DNA of 64,000 nt from NCBI GenBank assembly GCA_002348615.1, contig DEBR01000004.1, forward strand, positions 1-64,000. Direction: 5' to 3'. Positions 60,501-64,000 of the stretch are shown here, in pieces. The first letter of the stretch is position 1, and each line of letters opens with the position of its first letter. This stretch comes from Candidatus Saccharibacteria bacterium UBA2951 (GTDB lineage: Bacteria > Patescibacteriota > Saccharimonadia > Saccharimonadales > Saccharimonadaceae). The position numbers were made by a program, and so were the translations under genes. A model generated the notes under the pieces. It saw only the letters and a list, made by a program, of their open reading frames with translations. It was not told the origin of the DNA and made no database searches.

Positions 60501-60852
60501 GACCGGTTCGCCGTCTGACAAATGGACGGGCAAAACCGATGGCGAAAAGCTAAAACTCCATAAGTATCGCCAACAGCTATTGTTCTATAAGTTGCTTGTA
60601 GAGCACTCACGTGACTTTTCCAACTACACTGTAGCAAAAGGTGTCCTGCAGTTCGTCGAACCTACTCCGGGTGGGCGAATCGTAAACCTCGACCTCAGCT
60701 TTTCAACCGACGAACTTGCTGAGTTCGCGCGACTTGTCGAGCGGGTCTACGATCTCATCATATCGTTGAACTTGCCTGACACGTCCGGCTACCCGGCGAC
60801 CTATGCTGGCGTAAAGGCATTTGAAGCCGATATCCTTAGTGGTGAATATTGA
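57568..60852 (+). CDS. UvrD-like helicase fused to a PD-(D/E)XK nuclease
   Basis: 1094 residues from GTG. SF1 helicase motifs: LNDRQREAVDTIEGPVMVVAGPGTGKTELL (Q and Walker A), VDEFQDTNLAQ, GDDDQAIYSFQGAE, TLQDNYRS, NLMTAHKSKGLEF, FFVAMTRAR. The C-terminal part has SAIHAALQ and GALDLVDID...TVTDYKTGS, the PD-(D/E)XK nuclease of RecB/AddB type (about 880-1010). It is likely a single-chain end-resection or repair enzyme. No second AddA/B gene is nearby. Confidence 0.93.
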   Translation: MDFERRYKQLNDRQREAVDTIEGPVMVVAGPGTGKTELLSMRVANILQKTDTLPENILCLTFTESGATAMRERLSQIIGPQAYKVAIHTFHSFGSDIINQYGEYFYHGADFRPASDLNSYELLRSIFDSLDFSNPLASRMNDEYTHLPDTLTAISELKKSGLTNEELMQLLDANDAVLDAVEDDLAVAFSSRISTKTVDALAPIATKLAELPTASLPPGVAPLSNVLALSLAHAVDAAHDQGSTKPITAWKNQHIEKDERGNFVFKDRRRSVKLRALSYLYYQYLMKMQEEELFDFDDMVLRVVHAMEVFPDLRYNLQERYLYVMVDEFQDTNLAQARILHNLTSTPTGDAPNVMVVGDDDQAIYSFQGAEVGNILNFRDRYEDVRIITLQDNYRSDNVILKSARTVITQGEDRLERYLEEVDKSLTANHSDPKARIKLYSYPRIEDERRAVARSIKARLTAGVKPETIAVLARRHHELVALLPYFAAEGIDVNYERRDNVLESEVVSQLVLVSKIVCHLAEGLISDADALLPRLIAHPAWGFETEAVWQLSLNAHKHHGGWLEQMGVTPRFMPLHGWLMEQSRRVSSQPAERIIDTLVGSPEEDLGDGSFHSPLFPYFFSEDRRTSQPAEYVTYLEALRTIRAKLREYRPGQSLGLSDFIDFIELHLSLGSAITSVRVRSDNQQDAVNLMTAHKSKGLEFDHVYIIGAVDTSWGEQVRSRARLISYPENLPIRPSGDSFDERLRLFFVAMTRARSSLTISFSEADDNGKALLPSSFLIASDLEVEPVNTSSDGHELVRELRQEWYQPFTNLDPTDMKRVLAHRLEGYKLSVTHLTSFLDVTRGGPAHFLISNLLHFPTSKAPSALYGSAIHAALQRAHTHFAATGKRKPVEDVLQDFEKSLVSYNMPSDDLGAYLQRGAASLSSFLSAHYDDFSARQKVEVAFGGQQSMVGQATLTGALDLVDIDPETHEMTVTDYKTGSPSDKWTGKTDGEKLKLHKYRQQLLFYKLLVEHSRDFSNYTVAKGVLQFVEPTPGGRIVNLDLSFSTDELAEFARLVERVYDLIISLNLPDTSGYPATYAGVKAFEADILSGEY

Positions 60853-60871
60853 CGTTTCACCATATTTAAGT

Positions 60872-60877
60872 TAAAAT
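60872..60877 (+). promoter_or_regulatory. -10 box of the GC-rich island
   Basis: TAAAAT, 20 nt before a 16-bp palindrome. Confidence 0.4.
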
Positions 60878-60897
60878 AATACGAGCATCAGGAGGTT

Positions 60898-60913
60898 GAG
60901 TGAACGTTCACTC
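60898..60913. promoter_or_regulatory. Perfect 16-bp palindrome, possible operator
   Basis: GAGTGAACGTTCACTC is its own reverse complement. It lies just downstream of the TAAAAT and could bind a dimeric regulator, or form a hairpin in the RNA. A GTG in it (60900) could also open a ten-codon reading frame rich in His after AGGAGG. Confidence 0.5.
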
Positions 60914-60970
60914 CCACACTGACGCCCATTGAAATGACAGGCACAGTGACATTATGGCCGCCAATGACTG

Positions 60971-61163
60971 CGTGCGCTCCCGAGGCGCACGAACGTGTCA
61001 GGTGGCAGCGGGTCAGCCCCCACAAAGTAGCTGACTCGCGGAGCACCTCGTCTGCAATGAGGTGCTCCAACCGCTTCGCAACGACGGACACGCTCCGTCG
61101 TTGCGTTGAAGCCCTGGGCGGGCGTGAGGGCGGTACCCCGACCGTCGTTAGCGCCCGTCCAGG
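60971..61163 (+). ncRNA. Four consecutive stable hairpins, candidate structured RNA
   Basis: Stem 1: CGTGCGC/GCGCACG (60971-60991). Stem 2: GGAGCACCTC/GAGGTGCTCC (61040-61068), perfect 10 bp. Stem 3: CGCAACGACGGA/TCCGTCGTTGCG (61077-61105), perfect 12 bp with a 5-nt loop. Stem 4: CCTGGGCGGGCG/CGCCCGTCCAGG (61113-61163), 12 bp with one G-U. None is followed by T runs, so terminators are unlikely. They lead into a strong SD and a 48-residue protein. No known RNA class (RNase P, tmRNA, SRP, 6S) is recognised. Confidence 0.5.
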
Positions 61164-61208
61164 CACCTTCGTATCCGATTCCGACCGCCTTCGAAGGAGG
61201 TGATCAGC

Positions 61209-61355
61209 ATGGCGACCAAGGACCAGGTCAACAGCGCCATCACCGCCGTCAAGAACGGCGTCGCGACTCCTCAGCAGGAGAAGTGGGCTGCCGACGCGGC
61301 CAAGCAGGCCGGCTCAACCGGCAACCGCGCCCGCGAGGCGTTCAAGGGCAAGTAG
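61209..61355 (+). CDS. 48-residue protein in a GC-rich island
   Basis: MATKDQVNSAITAVKNGVAT begins a short helical, Lys/Ala/Gln-rich protein ending AREAFKGK. It is preceded by a near-perfect SD (GAAGGAGGTGATCAGC). Codons are strongly GTC/ACC/GGC/GCC, unlike its neighbours. It may be a small stress or nucleic-acid-binding protein, or an acquired gene; its function is unknown. Confidence 0.6.
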   Translation: MATKDQVNSAITAVKNGVATPQQEKWAADAAKQAGSTGNRAREAFKGK

Positions 61356-61480
61356 CCCTGACGATACGGACGCTTACGCAACCAGCGTAGGCCTTCGGGG
61401 TGAATCACTGTGCCTGTCCGTCTCACATTCGACATGATCGTTCGTGTCCGATGTAAGGCGATAATGACGAAACATAAAGC

Positions 61481-62434
61481 ATGAAAAATATCTGGCATGA
61501 CCTACCGAAACCGTTCTTTGTTTTGGCCCCCATGGAGGCCGTGACTGATGTCGTATTCCGACAGGTTGTCGCCAAAGCCGCTGCACCGGACCTTTATTTT
61601 TCGGAGTTCACGAATGCCACCGGATGGGCGGCCGCAGGCGACAAGGCGATTGGCGGCCGACTCATTAAAACCGATTCCGAAGGTCCTATTATCGCGCAGC
61701 TGTGGGGCAGTAAACCCGAAGCCATGGCGCTACTCGCCACACACTGCAAAACTCTTGGTTTCGACGGTATCGACATTAATATGGGCTGTCCCGACAGCTC
61801 AGCCGTAAAGAGCGGAGGTGGCGCCGGTATGATTAGGACTCCGGAACTTGCCGCCGAAATGATCGTCGCTGCCAAGAGCAGTGGGCTTCCGGTCAGTGTT
61901 AAGACACGGCTCGGCTATAGCCGGGTCGACGAGTGGCCAGCGTGGCTTGAACATTTACTGCGCCAGGATATCGTTAACCTTACGATCCATTTGCGTACCA
62001 AAAAAGAAATGAGCAAGGTACCGGCGCACCACGAACTTATCGCGGATATCAAAAAACTCCGCGATGATATAGCCCCAGATACACTGCTTACGGTGAACGG
62101 TGACATCGATACGCGGGAAGACGGGGAAAGAATAGTAATTGAGACCGGCGTTGACGGCGTAATGATCGGCCGGGGTGTATTCAAGAATCCATTCGTTTTT
62201 GAAACGACACCACAAATTCATACGCGCGAAGAGCTTTTGAGTTTATTAAAGCTACAGCTCAACCTTCACGATGAGTGGAACACTGACGAGCATCCACGCA
62301 AGTTTGACCCGCTGAAACGATTCTTCAAAATTTATGTCCGTGATTTCGACGGCGCTGCTGAACTTCGTGACAAACTCATGCATGCAAAAAGCACGGACGA
62401 GGTCCGTGCGATAATTGCAAGTTCCGCAAACTGA
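61481..62434 (+). CDS. tRNA-dihydrouridine synthase
   Basis: 317 residues of Dus TIM barrel. LAPMEAVTDVVFR (N-terminal), GIDINMGCP (catalytic Cys), KSGGGAGMIRTP, SVKTRLGY and GVMIGRGVFKNPF (FMN phosphate site) are intact. It reduces uridines in tRNA D-loops. The subfamily (DusA, B or C) cannot be fixed. A GATAAT -10-like box lies upstream. It ends next to the convergent atpC with no gap. Confidence 0.95.
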   Translation: MKNIWHDLPKPFFVLAPMEAVTDVVFRQVVAKAAAPDLYFSEFTNATGWAAAGDKAIGGRLIKTDSEGPIIAQLWGSKPEAMALLATHCKTLGFDGIDINMGCPDSSAVKSGGGAGMIRTPELAAEMIVAAKSSGLPVSVKTRLGYSRVDEWPAWLEHLLRQDIVNLTIHLRTKKEMSKVPAHHELIADIKKLRDDIAPDTLLTVNGDIDTREDGERIVIETGVDGVMIGRGVFKNPFVFETTPQIHTREELLSLLKLQLNLHDEWNTDEHPRKFDPLKRFFKIYVRDFDGAAELRDKLMHAKSTDEVRAIIASSAN

Positions 62435-62857
62435 CTATCGGCGGTGTCGGCGGCGCAGGCCGGCGACGTTCAGACGTACCTGGTGTCGGTCAATCAGCTC
62501 TGTCGCTTTCTCAAGCTCAACCGCATCCTTGGCAGTCTCTTTGAGCTTCATAGCTTTTTCAAGCGCTGCGCGACTTTCGGCTTCGACGATATCGTCGCCA
62601 TGATCGGCTTCGTCAACCAGCACTCGAACGAGTTTTTGCGTCACTTCAATAACACCACCGGAAACTGCGTAGTATTCCAGTTGGCTTTCGGGATCACCCT
62701 TCTTAAACCGAACGATGATTGCGCCTGGTACGGCAACCGAAACCAACGGCTCATGGCCTGGGAACACCGCGATAGGACCGGCCGCAGTCGGCAGCATCAC
62801 TTCGTAGACGTCGGTGTCTACTTTTATGCCAGACAGTGTTACCAGTTCAAGCTTCAT
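62435..62857 (-). CDS. atpC: ATP synthase epsilon subunit
   Basis: 140 residues. KLELVTLSGIKVDTDVYEVMLPT, GPIAVFPGHEPLVSV and GGVIEVTQKLVRVLVDEAD are the epsilon beta-sandwich; a C-terminal helical pair follows. It couples rotation to catalysis in F1 and inhibits ATP hydrolysis. It lies 10 nt after atpD as the last gene of the operon. Confidence 0.95.
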   Translation of the reverse strand: MKLELVTLSGIKVDTDVYEVMLPTAAGPIAVFPGHEPLVSVAVPGAIIVRFKKGDPESQLEYYAVSGGVIEVTQKLVRVLVDEADHGDDIVEAESRAALEKAMKLKETAKDAVELEKATELIDRHQVRLNVAGLRRRHRR

Positions 62858-62867
62858 GCGCTATGTC

Positions 62868-64000
62868 CTAATCTTTCTTTTCCGATAGCGGACCGCCGGC
62901 CATGTAGAACCAGCTTTCCGGCTTGTCATCGTACTTACCGGCCAGGATGTCCTGAACATCCTTGACGGTGTCTTCTACCTTAATGTATACGCCGTCGTTA
63001 CCGGTAAACTGCGTTGCCACGAAGAATGGCTGAGCCAAGAAACGCTGCAAACGGCGGGCGCGGTTAACGACTTTCTTCTGCTCGTCAGACAGTTCGTCCA
63101 TACCAAGGATGGCGATGATGTCTTGGAGGTCTTTGTACTGCTGCAATACGCGCTGCGCTTCACGGGCAACTTGGTAGTGTGTTTCACCGACGACTTCTGG
63201 GTCAAGAATGGTAGAACTTGAGTCAAGCGGGTCAACGGCAGGGTAGATACCGATTTCGGTCAGGGCACGGTTCAGCGAAATAGTCGAGTCAAGGTGAGCG
63301 AAGGTCGTCGCCGGAGCAGGGTCGGTAAGGTCGTCGGCTGGCACGTACACGGCTTGGACGGACGTAATAGATCCCTTTTTAGTACTGGTGATGCGTTCTT
63401 GCAGCGCACCCATTTCTTGCTGCAAGTTTGGCTGGTATCCAACGGCAGAAGGCAAACGACCGAGCAGGGCGGACACTTCGGCGCCGGCCTGCGTGAAACG
63501 GAAAATGTTGTCGACGAACAGCAGCACGTCTTTTCCTTCATCCCGGAAGGTTTCAGCCATAGCCAGACCGGTCAGGGCGACACGCAGACGGGCTCCTGGG
63601 GGTTCGTTCATCTGGCCGAAGACCAGGCTGGTCTTGTCTAGCACGCCGGCGTCCTTCATTTCGTGGTACAGGTCGTTACCTTCACGGGTACGTTCACCGA
63701 CACCGGCGAAGACCGAGTTACCGCTGTGGAACTTGGCGATATTGTTAATGAGCTCTTGAATAAGAACGGTCTTGCCGACACCGGCTCCACCGAACAGACC
63801 GACCTTACCACCCTTGGCGATCGGCGCCAGCAGGTCGATGACTTTGATACCGGTCTCCAGAATCTCTGTCTTGTTCGATTGCTCAGAAAGTGCTGGCGGT
63901 TCACGGTGAATCGGCGCCGTCTTACCTTTCGGAGCAGGCTGGCCGTCAATCGGTTCGCCAACGACGTCAAACATACGTCCCTGGGTCGCGTCACCAACCG
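62868..64000 (-). CDS. atpD: ATP synthase beta subunit, incomplete (N-terminus beyond the window)
   Basis: The frame runs to the window end. VGDATQGRMFDVVGEPIDG (just inside the edge), GGAGVGKTVLIQELI (Walker A), VGERTREGNDLYHE, ALTGLAMAETFRD, LLFVDNIFRFTQAG (Walker B) and YVPADDLTDPAPATTF are the catalytic-subunit motifs. About 380 of the usual 470 residues are visible, with a short C-terminal tail (GGPLSEKKD). It is the catalytic part of F1. Confidence 0.97.
   Translation of the reverse strand, partial: VGDATQGRMFDVVGEPIDGQPAPKGKTAPIHREPPALSEQSNKTEILETGIKVIDLLAPIAKGGKVGLFGGAGVGKTVLIQELINNIAKFHSGNSVFAGVGERTREGNDLYHEMKDAGVLDKTSLVFGQMNEPPGARLRVALTGLAMAETFRDEGKDVLLFVDNIFRFTQAGAEVSALLGRLPSAVGYQPNLQQEMGALQERITSTKKGSITSVQAVYVPADDLTDPAPATTFAHLDSTISLNRALTEIGIYPAVDPLDSSSTILDPEVVGETHYQVAREAQRVLQQYKDLQDIIAILGMDELSDEQKKVVNRARRLQRFLAQPFFVATQFTGNDGVYIKVEDTVKDVQDILAGKYDDKPESWFYMAGGPLSEKKD

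Noticed and set aside
60934..61203. 89-residue plus-strand frame in the GC-rich island
   Set aside because: It would run through four strong hairpins, is Arg/Thr/Ser-rich without pattern and lacks an SD; the structure reading is preferred, though a coding role is not fully excluded.
1..64000. TGA recoded as Gly or Trp (as in some CPR or mycoplasmas)
   Set aside because: Many recognised genes end correctly at TGA (for example tmk, folA, thyA, dcd neighbours) with coupled ATGA starts, and no recognised protein runs through an internal TGA.
1..64000. CRISPR arrays, insertion sequences or prophage
   Set aside because: No regular direct-repeat array, transposase, integrase or phage structural gene was seen; the only repeats are the partial tRNA-Gln copies.

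Overview
The window looks like a chromosome segment of a host-associated or free-living member of the Candidatus Saccharibacteria (TM7, Patescibacteria/CPR). This is an inference from gene content and style. Genes are tightly packed. There is an infA-rpmJ-rpsM-rpsK-rpsD-rpoA-rplQ-rplM-rpsI block, a cysteine-free L36 and L33, an L1 with a long N-terminal extension, several small membrane or hypothetical proteins of CPR type, and reduced metabolism limited to nucleotide, tRNA and storage-sugar functions. TGA is used as a normal stop, so the glycine recoding seen in Gracilibacteria and Absconditabacteria is absent.

Layout. 1-3865: ribosomal/RNA polymerase alpha operon ending in an intrinsic terminator. 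3885-8102: hydrolase, trpS, pseudouridine synthase, DNA polymerase III delta-prime-like protein, TPR protein. 8143-8705: tRNA-Thr(TGT), tRNA-Tyr(GTA), tRNA-Thr(GGT), rpmG. 8740-13796 (minus): a glycosyltransferase, GH57 and GH15 operon for alpha-glucan metabolism. 13937-21192: MscS channel, tRNA-Trp, a structured intergenic RNA candidate, small membrane proteins, a kinase-like P-loop protein, a YgjP-type metalloprotease, a soluble PAS histidine kinase and a GT2 glycosyltransferase. 21286-28154: secE-nusG, rplK and rplA, separated by a fused trehalose-6-phosphate synthase/phosphatase, a VIT-type transporter and a DUF475/TerC-like protein. 28277-36006: thymidylate and pyrimidine nucleotide genes (thyA, folA, dcd, tmk, nudix, tdk) interrupted by rplJ-rplL and unknown genes. 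36064-44260: replication and repair (dnaX, dnaB, ybaB, recR), a DHH phosphoesterase, cysS. 44265-49500: AI-2E-type permease, lipid kinase, PAP2 phosphatase, HxlR regulator, an OmpR-type two-component system and a GreA-like factor. 49595-50000: a tRNA-Gln locus flanked by partial copies of itself. 50096-57005: secreted protein, DUF5652, SDR, a small gene behind a long hairpin-rich leader, flavodoxin-like protein, ChaB, formyl-THF cyclo-ligase, DEAD-box helicase, m5U methyltransferase. 57009-64000: a UvrD-PD-(D/E)XK helicase-nuclease, a GC-rich island with four hairpins and a 48-residue protein, a dihydrouridine synthase, and the end of the ATP synthase operon (atpD, atpC).

How the parts work together. 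Trehalose and glucan genes suggest storage of glucose polymers and osmolytes, consistent with an MscS channel. The thymidylate genes combine de novo methylation (ThyA, FolA, formyl-THF cyclo-ligase, Dcd) with salvage (Tdk, Tmk). Two start types coexist. Many monocistronic or first genes have a TATAAT-like -10 box only 6-9 nt before the start codon (leaderless mRNAs), while ribosomal genes and several small odd genes have Shine-Dalgarno leaders.

The observations most worth following are: (i) the hairpin-rich leader at 52269-52484; (ii) the four-hairpin GC-rich island with a 48-residue protein at 60872-61355; (iii) the tRNA-Gln locus with 5' and 3' partial copies and a short antisense match to its anticodon arm; (iv) the three-hairpin RNA candidate at 15064-15160; (v) the systematic loss of metal-binding cysteines in L36, L33, DnaX, RecR and the RlmD-like enzyme; and (vi) the leaderless promoter layout.
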